This document shows, piece by piece, positions 1 to 8,659 of a stretch of 64,000 nt of DNA. Position 1 is the stretch's first letter; each line of letters starts with the position of its first letter. The position numbers and the translations under genes are program-made. The stretch comes from Ancylomarina sp. 16SWW S1-10-2 (GTDB taxonomy: Bacteria > Bacteroidota > Bacteroidia > Bacteroidales > Marinifilaceae): NCBI RefSeq assembly GCF_009669305.1, contig NZ_SADB01000001.1:186001-250000 (forward strand), read 5' to 3'. A model generated the notes under the pieces. The model did no database searches and was not told the origin of the DNA. It saw only the letters and a list, made by a program, of their open reading frames with translations.

Positions 1-35
1 AGCATTCTATCATAACACACCTAATGATCAAATAA

Positions 36-1346
36 ATGAGCACATTCGAAATAACTGGTGGCACAAGACTAAAAGGTGAATTACATCCTCAAGGAGCAAA
101 AAATGAAGCTTTACAAGTTTTATGTGCAACTCTCCTAACTAGCGAAAAAGTTAGAATTCATAATATTCCAAACATCCTTGATGTTAATCGTTTGATAGAA
201 TTACTAACATCATTAGGCGTAAATGTAACTCAAGAAACAAAAAACACATACTGTTTCGAAGCTAAAGAAATAGATCTAGAGTATCTAAACTCTGATGAGT
301 TTGCAAAAAAAGGCTCATCGCTCCGCGGCTCAATAATGATTATTGGTCCTTTGCTAGCTCGTTTCGGAAAAGCTTATATTCCCAAACCAGGCGGTGATAA
401 GATTGGACGTAGAAGATTAGACACTCACTTTATTGGTCTTCAAAAATTAGGCGCAGATTTAAAATACAAGCAAGGAGACAAATTTTACAAATTGGAAACA
501 CCTCGTCTTAAAGGCACCTATATGTTGCTTGATGAAGCATCGGTTACAGGTACAGCTAACATTATAATGGCGTCTGTACTTGCAGAGGGTAAAACAACAA
601 TTTATAATGCTGCTTGCGAACCCTACATTCAACAACTATGTAGAATGTTAAATTCGATGGGAGCCAAAATAACAGGAATAGGCTCTAATTTAATCTACGT
701 AGAAGGTGTTAAAGCTCTTTCGGGTTGCGAGCATCGAGTTCTGCCTGACATGATTGAAATCGGTAGTTTTATTGGATTGGCAGCAATGACAAAATCTGAG
801 ATCACAATTAAGAATGTAGCTTACAAAGAATTAGGTGTTATTCCTGATACATTCAAAAAACTAGGTATTAAACTCGAGATTATTGGCGACGATATTTATA
901 TTCCCCAGCAAGAGAATTATGCGATTGAAAATTTCATGGATGGTTCAATATTAACCATTGCTGATGCGCCATGGCCTGGATTAACCCCAGATCTTTTAAG
1001 CATTATCCTTGTGGTTGCAACCCAAGCCAAAGGAAGTGTTCTTATACATCAAAAGATGTTTGAATCTCGTTTATTCTTTACCGACAAATTGATTGACATG
1101 GGTGCACAAATTATATTATGTGATCCACATAGAGCAACAGTTATTGGTCTTAATCAGGAAACACAACTTAGAGCTACTAAAATGGTTTCACCAGACATTA
1201 GAGCAGGTGTTTCACTTTTAATTGCAGCACTTTCAGCAGAAGGAACTAGTACTATTCAAAATATTGATCAAATTGACAGAGGTTATGAAAATGTAGACCT
1301 TCGCTTAAATGCAATTGGCGCAAAAATCAGAAGAATTGACAATTAA
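36..1346 (+). CDS. murA: UDP-N-acetylglucosamine 1-carboxyvinyltransferase
   Basis: Transfers enolpyruvate from PEP to UDP-GlcNAc, the first committed step of peptidoglycan synthesis, in the cytoplasm. The 436 residues match the usual MurA length, with AKNEAL at 21-26 (the Lys22/Asn23 pair of the family) and a catalytic-loop motif PGGDKIGRRRLD at 118-129. In that loop the usual catalytic Cys (PGGC) is Asp121, the substitution known from fosfomycin-insensitive MurA enzymes. The ATG at 36 directly follows an in-frame TAA (33-35), so no earlier start is possible. The 35 bases upstream are too short to assign. Identity is secure from the whole-length match to the EPSP-synthase fold. Confidence 0.96.
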   Translation: MSTFEITGGTRLKGELHPQGAKNEALQVLCATLLTSEKVRIHNIPNILDVNRLIELLTSLGVNVTQETKNTYCFEAKEIDLEYLNSDEFAKKGSSLRGSIMIIGPLLARFGKAYIPKPGGDKIGRRRLDTHFIGLQKLGADLKYKQGDKFYKLETPRLKGTYMLLDEASVTGTANIIMASVLAEGKTTIYNAACEPYIQQLCRMLNSMGAKITGIGSNLIYVEGVKALSGCEHRVLPDMIEIGSFIGLAAMTKSEITIKNVAYKELGVIPDTFKKLGIKLEIIGDDIYIPQQENYAIENFMDGSILTIADAPWPGLTPDLLSIILVVATQAKGSVLIHQKMFESRLFFTDKLIDMGAQIILCDPHRATVIGLNQETQLRATKMVSPDIRAGVSLLIAALSAEGTSTIQNIDQIDRGYENVDLRLNAIGAKIRRIDN

Positions 1347-1443
1347 CTATTTATTAACAGTCTAAATAATAGCAAAGAACTAGTTTTACTCTCGTAATAA
1401 ACTAGACAATTATACTGTTCATAAAATTAAAAAAATCAGCATT

Positions 1444-1980
1444 ATGAAAAAATTAAATCTTAGTATACTAATTACACTTCTTGTTTTATCTTTTTCAGCT
1501 TTTGCTGGAGAAAAAGGGACGAATGTAAAAGAAGGTTTAAATATTGGAAATAAAATTCCAGGCATCTCAGCTAAAACTCCAAATGATAAGACAATTAATC
1601 TGAGTGATCTCAAGGGCAAGCTAGTTCTAGTCGATTTTTGGGCATCATGGTGTGGACCATGTCGTAATGAAAACCCTTTTGTCGTTTCAGTTTACAACAA
1701 ATTTAAAGATCAAAATTTCAAAAATGGTAAGGGTTTTACAGTTTTTAGCTTTTCTTTAGACAACAAAGAAAATAATTGGAAAAATGCCATCAAAAAAGAT
1801 GAATTAATTTGGGAAAATCACGCCAGTGAATTAAAAGGATGGTACTCTCCTACTGCCATTAAATTTGGCATTAATTCAATTCCTTCAAACTTCTTAATAG
1901 ATGAGAATGGAATTATTTTAGCTAAAAATTTAAGAGGTCAAAAATTAGAATTGATATTACAGCAGTATTTAAAGAAATAG
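1444..1980 (+). CDS. TlpA/ResA-like periplasmic thioredoxin
   Basis: A 178-residue thiol-disulfide oxidoreductase. Residues 1-21 form a signal peptide (Lys-rich start, hydrophobic core, SAFA|G cleavage), so it acts in the periplasm. The thioredoxin domain starts near residue 35 and holds an intact WCGPC active site (Cys70, Cys73) after DFWAS, plus the cis-Pro region SIPSNF. It probably reduces disulfides, for example in cytochrome c maturation or general envelope redox control; the substrate cannot be read from sequence. A strong terminator follows. Its C-terminal half resembles the lipoprotein at 37401-38555, in which the two cysteines are missing. Confidence 0.88.
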   Translation: MKKLNLSILITLLVLSFSAFAGEKGTNVKEGLNIGNKIPGISAKTPNDKTINLSDLKGKLVLVDFWASWCGPCRNENPFVVSVYNKFKDQNFKNGKGFTVFSFSLDNKENNWKNAIKKDELIWENHASELKGWYSPTAIKFGINSIPSNFLIDENGIILAKNLRGQKLELILQQYLKK

Positions 1981-2004
1981 TTTTTATACTCAATTAAATA
2001 TTTC

Positions 2005-2037
2005 AAGAGTTGTTTTTTTTAAAACAACTCTTTTTTT
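2005..2037 (+). terminator. Rho-independent terminator after the TlpA-like gene
   Basis: Perfect 12-bp stem AAGAGTTGTTTT / AAAACAACTCTT with a 4-base loop, followed by a run of T. It separates the thioredoxin gene from the grpE-dnaJ unit. Confidence 0.88.
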
Positions 2038-2119
2038 GTTCTCAGATTTCACTAATCGTTGAAAACAATCTAATTGTACAAATCGTGTCATGAAAAATTG
2101 CCATTATATTCTTCAAAAA

Positions 2120-2151
2120 TCTGTAAACTTAACAGACAAATTTTACCTTTG
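2120..2151 (+). promoter_or_regulatory. Putative Bacteroidota promoter for grpE-dnaJ
   Basis: TACCTTTG at 2144-2151 fits the Bacteroidota -7 element TAnnTTTG. A weak -33 element, TCTG (2120-2123), lies 20 bases upstream. It would give a leader of about 140 bases ahead of grpE. I see no CIRCE-type inverted repeat in the leader. Confidence 0.45.
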
Positions 2152-2298
2152 TGCCAATTTGTCGGGAAACAGAGTATTGGCAAACAATTTGTGAGTAGCA
2201 AGCCTGTATTTTTAAAGCAAGAAAAATTCTTTTTGCTGACAAAACAATAAGTAAAATAAGTCCAAAGCAAATTGGCATTTTATTAGAAAAATCGCAAA

Positions 2299-2889
2299 AT
2301 GACAAAAAATAAAACCAAGTTAGACAAGGAAGATTTAGAAGTAAAGGATACGACTATACCGACACCTGAAACTGAAGAAAAAGTCACTGAAAAGGAAGAG
2401 AAGACTGAAACCCAAGAGTCTGAAGAAGAAAAAGAAGTTAACGAGATTGACGAACTTACAACTAAGCTTCAAGAAGTTACAGACAAGTACATGAGACTAT
2501 CTGCAGAGTTCGATAACTATCGTAAACGTACTTTGAAAGAAAAAATGGAGCTAATAAAATCGGCAGGCGAAAAGATTTTAGTTAATGTTCTACCTGTAAT
2601 GGATAACTTCGAACGTGCTTTAAAATCGGTTGATGAATCTACTGATATTGATGGTGTAAAAGAAGGTATTCACCTAATACATACAAACTTCAAAGATTTT
2701 ATGGCTCAACAAGGCGTGAAAGAAATTGAAGCTATAAATCTTGATTTTAATACAGATTTACACGAAGCTATTACCAAAATTCCAGCACCTAGCAAAAAGA
2801 TGAAAGGAAAAGTAGTTGATTGCGTTGAGAAAGGATATTTCCTAAATGATAAAGTAATTCGATTTTCGAAAGTAGTCGTTGGAGAATAA
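2299..2889 (+). CDS. grpE: GrpE nucleotide exchange factor
   Basis: Releases ADP from DnaK in the DnaK/DnaJ/GrpE chaperone cycle; cytoplasmic homodimer. The first ~50 residues are Glu/Lys/Thr-rich and disordered. A long coiled-coil helix follows (about 50-90, with the LQEVTDKYMRLSAEFDNYRKR stretch), then the helical and beta-wing part containing VLPVMDNFERAL and a C-terminus ending KVIRFSKVVVGE, typical of GrpE. Its 196 residues are normal. dnaJ follows after 26 bases, so the two are almost certainly co-transcribed; dnaK is not in the window. Confidence 0.95.
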   Translation: MTKNKTKLDKEDLEVKDTTIPTPETEEKVTEKEEKTETQESEEEKEVNEIDELTTKLQEVTDKYMRLSAEFDNYRKRTLKEKMELIKSAGEKILVNVLPVMDNFERALKSVDESTDIDGVKEGIHLIHTNFKDFMAQQGVKEIEAINLDFNTDLHEAITKIPAPSKKMKGKVVDCVEKGYFLNDKVIRFSKVVVGE

Positions 2890-2915
2890 TATTAAACAAA
2901 CAAATCTGAAATAAG

Positions 2916-4082
2916 ATGTCGAAAAGAGATTACTACGAAGTACTTGGCGTATCGAAAAATGCTACAGGACCAGAACTAAAAAAAGCATATCGTAAAAAAG
3001 CAATACAATTCCACCCAGATAAAAACCCTGATAATAAAGAAGCTGAAGAGAAATTTAAAGAAGCAGCTGAAGCCTATGAAGTGTTAAGTAATGATCAAAA
3101 ACGTCAACGTTACGATCAATACGGACATGCTGGAATGAGTGGTGCAGCTGGCGGCGGAGGATACGGCGGTGGCGGTATGAACATGGACGATATTTTCTCT
3201 CACTTTGGTGATATTTTTGGCGGCGGAGGCGGCGGTGGTTCTTTCTTTGGCGGTTTCGGCGGAGGCGGTGGACGTAGTTCACAACGCGTAAATCGAGGAA
3301 GCAACCTTAGAGTTAAGGTCAAATTGACGCTTAAGGAAATTGCAAATGGTGTAGAAAAGAAAATTAAAGTTAAGAAATACGTTGAGTGTAATGACTGTAA
3401 AGGTTCAGGTGCTGAAAACGGATCTTCTCACGAGACATGTACACAATGTCATGGTACAGGTCAGGTGACTCGTATTCAGAACACCATTCTAGGTCAAATG
3501 CAAACTAGTGCCGTTTGTCCTTCATGTAATGGAGAAGGAAAAATCATTACTAACAAATGTAAATCATGTGCAGGTGAAGGTATTGTGAAAGATGAAGAAG
3601 TCATCACAATAAATATACCTGCAGGTGTTGCTGAAGGTATGCAACTATCTGTAAGCGGACGTGGTAACGCAGCTCGCCGTGGTGGTGTAAATGGTGATTT
3701 ATTAATCCTAGTTCAAGAAGAAGAACATCCAGATCTTGTTCGTGACGAGAACGATTTATTATATAACTTATTTATTAGCATACCAGATTCTGTTCTAGGA
3801 ACTGCTGTTGAGATTCCAACTATCGAAAATAAGGTAAAAGTAAAAATCGACGGAGGTACTCAACCTGGAAAAATTCTTCGTCTTCGCGGAAAAGGTTTAC
3901 CTGATGTTAATGGGTATGGACGTGGAGACCTATTAGTTAAGATCAACATATGGGTTCCAAATAAAGTAAGCAAGGATGAACAGAAAATACTTGAAAAACT
4001 TCAAGCATCTGAGTCTTTCAAACCAAATCCAAGTTCACAAGAAAAAAGCTTTTTCAAAAAAGTAAGAAACTTCTTTGACTAG
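2916..4082 (+). CDS. dnaJ: Chaperone protein DnaJ
   Basis: Type I Hsp40 co-chaperone that delivers clients to DnaK and stimulates its ATPase. The J domain (about 4-70) carries HPD at 33-35. A Gly/Phe-rich linker covers about 75-120. Four CxxCxGxG zinc motifs start at Cys158, Cys175, Cys201 and Cys215, so both zinc sites are complete. The C-terminal substrate-binding and dimerisation domains follow. The 388-residue length is standard. It forms a two-gene unit with grpE and ends at a strong terminator. Confidence 0.97.
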   Translation: MSKRDYYEVLGVSKNATGPELKKAYRKKAIQFHPDKNPDNKEAEEKFKEAAEAYEVLSNDQKRQRYDQYGHAGMSGAAGGGGYGGGGMNMDDIFSHFGDIFGGGGGGGSFFGGFGGGGGRSSQRVNRGSNLRVKVKLTLKEIANGVEKKIKVKKYVECNDCKGSGAENGSSHETCTQCHGTGQVTRIQNTILGQMQTSAVCPSCNGEGKIITNKCKSCAGEGIVKDEEVITINIPAGVAEGMQLSVSGRGNAARRGGVNGDLLILVQEEEHPDLVRDENDLLYNLFISIPDSVLGTAVEIPTIENKVKVKIDGGTQPGKILRLRGKGLPDVNGYGRGDLLVKINIWVPNKVSKDEQKILEKLQASESFKPNPSSQEKSFFKKVRNFFD

Positions 4083-4099
4083 TTCAAATATTATAATTC

Positions 4100-4132
4100 A
4101 AATCCCTTAGATTAATCTAAGGGATTTTTTTT
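4100..4132 (+). terminator. Rho-independent terminator after dnaJ
   Basis: Perfect 12-bp stem AAATCCCTTAGA / TCTAAGGGATTT, 4-base loop, followed by T8. Confidence 0.92.
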
Positions 4133-4288
4133 GTCCTTATTTTTTATGACATCATCGCACTATTTCACATTTTTATCGATTTTATATTAAACATCTGTAA
4201 CTTTTAAGTATTTTGTAGACTAATAAATAAATTCAAGATTCTAAGTAAGTTATCTCAAAATATAAAACCCCTCTAATAATATTTAAAT

Positions 4289-5224
4289 ATGGCGTTTTTC
4301 GAAGCTAAGAACATAGTAAAACAGTATGCTGGACACACGGCGTTAAAGGATGTGAGCATATCTGTTCCTGAAGGAAGTATATTTGGATTACTTGGCCCTA
4401 ATGGTGCTGGTAAAACGACTCTAATACGTATTATTAACCAAATTACAGGTCCTGATTCAGGAGAAATTTTCTTTAATGGAGAGCCATTAAAACCAGAACA
4501 CGTTCACCAAATTGGTTACCTACCTGAAGAGCGTGGTCTTTATAAAAAAATGAAGGTTGGAGAACAATCTATCTACTTGGCTCAACTAAAAGGGATGAGC
4601 AAAAAAGACGCCACAGCCAAACTTCAAATGTGGTTCAAGAAATTTGAAATTCTAGAATGGTGGGACAAGAAAGTTGAAGAACTTTCGAAAGGAATGGCCC
4701 AAAAAATACAGTTTGTTACAACCATCCTTCACGAACCTAAGCTTTTAATTTTCGATGAGCCTTTTAGTGGCTTTGACCCAATTAATGCCAATCTATTAAA
4801 AAGTGAAATTCTGAAACTTCGTGATAACGGTTCCACTATTATTTTCTCAACTCACAATATGGGTTCTGTAGAAGAAATTTGCGATCATATTGCTCTAATC
4901 CACAAATCAGAAAAAATACTTGATGGCTCTTTTGAAGATATCAAAAAAGAATATCGTACTAATACTTATAATATTTCATTTACAGGTGAATTAGAAAAAA
5001 TCAAAGCAAATTTACCTAAGGATGTTGAAATACTAGAACACAAATCGGGTAAAGAGTTTGAATCCTTAAAATTGAAATTAAACAACGGAATAAGTTCAAA
5101 TCAATTATTAAGTCAACTCTTACCTCATGTCGAGATTATTGCATTCAACGAAATTATTCCTAGCATGAATGATATTTTTATTCGTGTCGTTAATGAAAAA
5201 AATCTCAGTATTGATATGGAATAA
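4289..5224 (+). CDS. ABC transporter ATP-binding protein (NatA-like)
   Basis: ATPase subunit of an ABC-2 type exporter at the inner face of the cytoplasmic membrane. Walker A GPNGAGKT at 36-43, signature LSKGM at 132-136, Walker B LLIFDE at 152-157 and the switch His189 (STHNM) are all intact. The C-terminal ~85 residues correspond to the extra domain (DUF4162-like) of NatA-type ATPases. The permease starts 67 bases downstream, so the two form a transporter. The substrate is unknown: members of this group export Na+, drugs or envelope components. Confidence 0.9.
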   Translation: MAFFEAKNIVKQYAGHTALKDVSISVPEGSIFGLLGPNGAGKTTLIRIINQITGPDSGEIFFNGEPLKPEHVHQIGYLPEERGLYKKMKVGEQSIYLAQLKGMSKKDATAKLQMWFKKFEILEWWDKKVEELSKGMAQKIQFVTTILHEPKLLIFDEPFSGFDPINANLLKSEILKLRDNGSTIIFSTHNMGSVEEICDHIALIHKSEKILDGSFEDIKKEYRTNTYNISFTGELEKIKANLPKDVEILEHKSGKEFESLKLKLNNGISSNQLLSQLLPHVEIIAFNEIIPSMNDIFIRVVNEKNLSIDME

Positions 5225-5291
5225 GAACATTTCCATCACAGTAAAAAAATTAAATTTCATTCCGGAATTTTCGGACTTATAGATAAATAAA

Positions 5292-6629
5292 ATGAACAAA
5301 ATATTAATCATTATTCAACGAGAATATTTATCACGAGTTAAAAAGAAATCTTTCTTACTACTTACTTTTCTAACTCCAATCCTAATCGCAGGTGTTTATG
5401 CTTTTATGATTTGGATGATGATGAAAGATGATACTGAAAAAAGAACCATCGGTGTTATCAATGAATCTGAACTCGTAACCCCAGTACAATCCAAAGATTT
5501 TACGACATTTGAATACCTTGAAAACACGAGTTTTGAGGACGCGAAAAAGATGCTCGACAACAAATACTATGCACTCTTAAAAATTCCTAAGGATGTTTTA
5601 GAATCACAATCGGCAGAGCTGTTTTCGTTAAAACAAGTGACCATAGAAGTTAAATCAGAAGTCGGATCACAAATTCGCGATTACATAGAAACAATTAAGC
5701 GTTCGAAGATTATTGCGGAAGCAAATATGCCAGATCTTGAACAAAAACTAGCTGCTACAAAAACACCAATTTCTGTAAAAACCATTAAGTTTGGAGATGA
5801 TGGTGAGATAAAACAAAGCTCCACTGAAATTGCAATGGGGCTTGGATTTGCTATGGGCTTCATTATCTATATGTTTATTTTGATGTATGGCGTACAAGTC
5901 ATGCGTGGAGTAATCGAAGAAAAAAGTAATCGAATAATAGAGGTAATCATCTCATCGGTAAAACCTTTCCAATTAATGATGGGTAAAATAGTTGGTGTTG
6001 CTATGGTTGGCTTAACTCAATTCTTAATGTGGATTATTCTATCAGGAGCAATTATCATGATTGGTAGTGCTATTTTCTTACCAGGACTTGATGCTTCAAG
6101 CATACAACAAGCTTCATCAATAAGTCAGTTGCCAAGTGCAGGACAATCAATGGATCAGGCTCAATTAAATATGATGCAAGAAGTATTGGGGACTTTTGAC
6201 TTAAATTATATATTAAGTATTCTTGGTGGATTTATCTTCTTTTTCTTAGCTGGTTATTTATTGTATTCAGCTCTATTTGCAGCAGTAGGTTCTGCTGTAG
6301 ATAACGAAACTGAGACACAACAATTTATGATACCCATCACGATACCTCTCATGATTGCTTTGTATATGGCTATGGCAGTTATAAAAAATCCTGAAGGCAG
6401 TTTGGCATTTTGGGGATCAATTATACCATTCACATCACCTATTATCATGTTAGTGAGAATTCCATTTGGAGTACCACTTTGGGAGTTATTATTATCAATG
6501 GGATTACTAGTTGGATCATTCATATTTATGACTTGGATAGCTGCTAAAATATACCGAACTGGTATTTTAATGTATGGTAAAAAGGTTTCTTACAAAGAAA
6601 TATGGAAATGGTTACGCTATAATAGATAA
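5292..6629 (+). CDS. ABC-2 type transporter permease (NatB-like)
   Basis: Membrane subunit partnering the ATPase encoded just upstream. Residues 20-42 form a first membrane helix after a basic start (IQREYLSRVKKKS, typical of the family). A long extracytoplasmic domain follows to about residue 180, then about five helices in the C-terminal half and a basic C-terminus. The motif GVIEEKSNRIIEVIISSVKP after the second helix is characteristic of ABC2_membrane_3/NatB proteins. The length of 445 residues is usual. A good terminator follows, so the pair is a self-contained operon. Confidence 0.88.
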   Translation: MNKILIIIQREYLSRVKKKSFLLLTFLTPILIAGVYAFMIWMMMKDDTEKRTIGVINESELVTPVQSKDFTTFEYLENTSFEDAKKMLDNKYYALLKIPKDVLESQSAELFSLKQVTIEVKSEVGSQIRDYIETIKRSKIIAEANMPDLEQKLAATKTPISVKTIKFGDDGEIKQSSTEIAMGLGFAMGFIIYMFILMYGVQVMRGVIEEKSNRIIEVIISSVKPFQLMMGKIVGVAMVGLTQFLMWIILSGAIIMIGSAIFLPGLDASSIQQASSISQLPSAGQSMDQAQLNMMQEVLGTFDLNYILSILGGFIFFFLAGYLLYSALFAAVGSAVDNETETQQFMIPITIPLMIALYMAMAVIKNPEGSLAFWGSIIPFTSPIIMLVRIPFGVPLWELLLSMGLLVGSFIFMTWIAAKIYRTGILMYGKKVSYKEIWKWLRYNR

Positions 6630-6655
6630 GTTTAAAAGATCAAATTGAATATAAT

Positions 6656-6686
6656 AAATGCCTCGTTTTAACGAGGCATTTTTTTA
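6656..6686 (+). terminator. Rho-independent terminator after the ABC permease gene
   Basis: 11-bp stem AAATGCCTCGT / ACGAGGCATTT with a 4-base loop and a T-tract. Confidence 0.9.
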
Positions 6687-6765
6687 TTCTAGCTAGTGAT
6701 AAAGATAATTCAATGAGAATAATGATAAGGTCTGCTAATTTATTTAAAGTTATTACTTTTGTTGT

Positions 6766-7644
6766 ATGATTAATTACGACGAACCCTTATTTCGCCCTCC
6801 TAGCGAGGCTTACTCTCTAATACTACAAGTTAGTTTAGGCTGTGCTTGGAACAAGTGTGCTTTTTGTGAAATGTACAGTGGTAAACAATTTAGAATTCGC
6901 CCTGAAGAAACGGTCTTTGAAGAAATTGATAGCATGTCACGTCATTCAGATCAAATTAAAAAAGTCTTTTTAGCTGATGGTAATGCTATGGTACTTCCCT
7001 TCGATAAGCTTACTAAAATCCTGGATAAGCTGAACACCACTTTCCCTAAATTAAACAGAATTTCAGCCTATGCCCTACCAAGAAACATCGAAGCTAAAAG
7101 TGATGAAGAACTTCGGAGTCTTGCTAATAAAGGTTTGAAATTGTTATATGTAGGTATTGAATCTGGTGATGATGAATTACTGGAACGAATCAATAAAGGA
7201 GAAACTTACAAAAGTACGAGTATCGCTTTACAGAGAGCTAGAAAGGCTGGAATTAAACTTTCGGTGATGATTATAAATGGTTTGGGAGGACAACATTATT
7301 CTCAGCAGCATGCACTAAATTCAGCTAAAGTTGTAAATGAAATTCAACCCGAATTTTTATCTACTTTAGTTTTAAGCTACCCGCTTGGTGAGGATCATTT
7401 TAAACAAAAATTTAATGGTGAATTTCTTCCATTAAACACTATTGAACTTATAGCTGAGATGAAAATATTTATCGAAACGCTAGAACTTGAAAACACAGTC
7501 TTTCGTAGCGATCATGCCTCTAATTATTTAATTTTAAAAGGTAATCTCTGTCGAGATAAAGATAAGCTCTTAAATCGCATTAATGCTGTTTTAGACGATC
7601 CTATCAATGCGAGACTTAGACCTGAATGGATGCGAGGACTTTGA
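6766..7644 (+). CDS. Radical SAM protein of unknown substrate
   Basis: Binds a 4Fe-4S cluster and S-adenosylmethionine to start radical chemistry. The cluster motif is C26-AWNK-C31-AF-C34, a CX4CX2C spacing rather than the usual CX3CX2C; I recall the same spacing (GCxxNxCxFC) in a COG1032-like group of radical SAM proteins, so it appears to be a family trait. GLKLLYVGIESGDDELL near 130 is the SAM-binding region of Elp3/MiaB-like domains. The 292 residues hold only the radical SAM core, with no B12, TRAM or SPASM domain. It stands alone, with a bidirectional terminator behind it, so the context does not reveal the reaction. Confidence 0.8.
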   Translation: MINYDEPLFRPPSEAYSLILQVSLGCAWNKCAFCEMYSGKQFRIRPEETVFEEIDSMSRHSDQIKKVFLADGNAMVLPFDKLTKILDKLNTTFPKLNRISAYALPRNIEAKSDEELRSLANKGLKLLYVGIESGDDELLERINKGETYKSTSIALQRARKAGIKLSVMIINGLGGQHYSQQHALNSAKVVNEIQPEFLSTLVLSYPLGEDHFKQKFNGEFLPLNTIELIAEMKIFIETLELENTVFRSDHASNYLILKGNLCRDKDKLLNRINAVLDDPINARLRPEWMRGL

Positions 7645-7660
7645 TATGAGAAAACAAGAC

Positions 7661-7699
7661 AAAAAAAGCGATCAACTTAAGAGTTGATCGCTTTTTCTA
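7661..7699. terminator. Bidirectional terminator between convergent genes
   Basis: Perfect 15-bp stem AAAAAGCGATCAACT / AGTTGATCGCTTTTT around a 4-base loop, with A-tract and T-tract built in. It serves both the radical SAM gene (+) and cdsA (-). Confidence 0.93.
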
Positions 7700-7721
7700 T
7701 ATCTAATTCGTAAATTCAATA

Positions 7722-8546
7722 TTATTTACTGAATTCCTTTACAATTTCTAAAAATACATACACCACTGGTGATACAATAAAAATAGCATCAAATCGATCA
7801 AGTATTCCGCCATGTCCTGGTAACATAGAACCCGAATCTTTCACTTTAATACTGCGTTTAAATAGAGATTCAACTAAGTCACCTAAACCACCAACTACGG
7901 CAACAATAAGACCTACAGAAATCCATAAAATCAAACTTAATTCTTGACTAAAATAGGCACAACCCCAAGCAGTTAATAGCGTTGCAATACCTCCACCAAT
8001 ACTTCCTTCCCAAGATTTTTTAGGAGAAATACGTTCGAATAATCTATGTTTACCAAAATTAACACCTACCAAGTAAGCACCGGTATCATTTACCCAAATT
8101 AAAATGAAAATACCCATCACAATATCTGGACTAAAATGGTTAATTCCATTTAGAAATACCAAATAAATCAGTAAAGCAAAAGGCAAAGCCACATAAACAA
8201 CGCCCATTATCGTATATGCAATATTGGCAAATGGATTATCCTTTTTACGATATAGTTCGATAATAAATGTTAAGAAAACAAGAAGTAATAAGAGTTGATA
8301 TAGAATGATTTTACCACAATAACAGTGCAATATAGCAGCTGCAAATAATACGACAACGGCAATCATACCCGTTACAAACTGAGGTGAAGCATTTGCCTTT
8401 TTAATTAAGCCATAAAATTCATAGGTCGCCAAAAGAGCTATACCCAAAAAAGTAGCTATGAAACCTATTGGGTGTAAATTAATACCCGCTAATAAAATAA
8501 TAACAAATAATACTGCTGTAAGTGCTCTTTTAATAAAATCGCTCAC
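7722..8546 (-). CDS. cdsA: Phosphatidate cytidylyltransferase
   Basis: Makes CDP-diacylglycerol from phosphatidic acid and CTP, the precursor of all phospholipids, in the inner membrane. About eight hydrophobic helices span 274 residues. The family signature near the C-terminus is clear at 236-253 (KDSGSMLPGHGGILDRFD). The start codon is GTG at 8546; no ATG lies near enough to replace it. It lies 113 bases behind ftsH, with a terminator hairpin between them, so it may have its own promoter. CDP-DAG feeds the phosphatidylserine synthase at 25972-26715. Confidence 0.94.
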   Translation of the reverse strand: MSDFIKRALTAVLFVIILLAGINLHPIGFIATFLGIALLATYEFYGLIKKANASPQFVTGMIAVVVLFAAAILHCYCGKIILYQLLLLLVFLTFIIELYRKKDNPFANIAYTIMGVVYVALPFALLIYLVFLNGINHFSPDIVMGIFILIWVNDTGAYLVGVNFGKHRLFERISPKKSWEGSIGGGIATLLTAWGCAYFSQELSLILWISVGLIVAVVGGLGDLVESLFKRSIKVKDSGSMLPGHGGILDRFDAIFIVSPVVYVFLEIVKEFSK

Positions 8547-8594
8547 TATAAATTCAATTAGTATAACTTAAAAAAAACAATCCGTAAAATTAAA

Positions 8595-8637
8595 CAAAAA
8601 TAGCTAAGTTATCTATTTTCATTGACAACTTAGCTTT
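8595..8637 (-). terminator. Terminator hairpin between ftsH and cdsA
   Basis: On the minus strand the stem AGCTAAGTTGTC / GATAACTTAGCT (12 bp with one G-U pair) is followed by ATTTTTG. It probably ends ftsH transcription, at least partly. Confidence 0.7.
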
Positions 8638-8659
8638 AATAAATATCTAACTTTAAGAA

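Noticed and set aside
1378-1415. Terminator after murA
   Set aside because: The CTAGTTT...AAACTAG pairing is interrupted and no T-tract follows, so support is too weak.
2088-2270. Minus-strand frame in the grpE leader
   Set aside because: It overlaps the leader and promoter of grpE, has no domain or start context, and low complexity (Phe/Leu/Cys) from AT-rich DNA.
3055-3282. Minus-strand Arg/His-rich frame opposite dnaJ
   Set aside because: Mirror image of the Gly-rich linker of DnaJ, a composition effect only.
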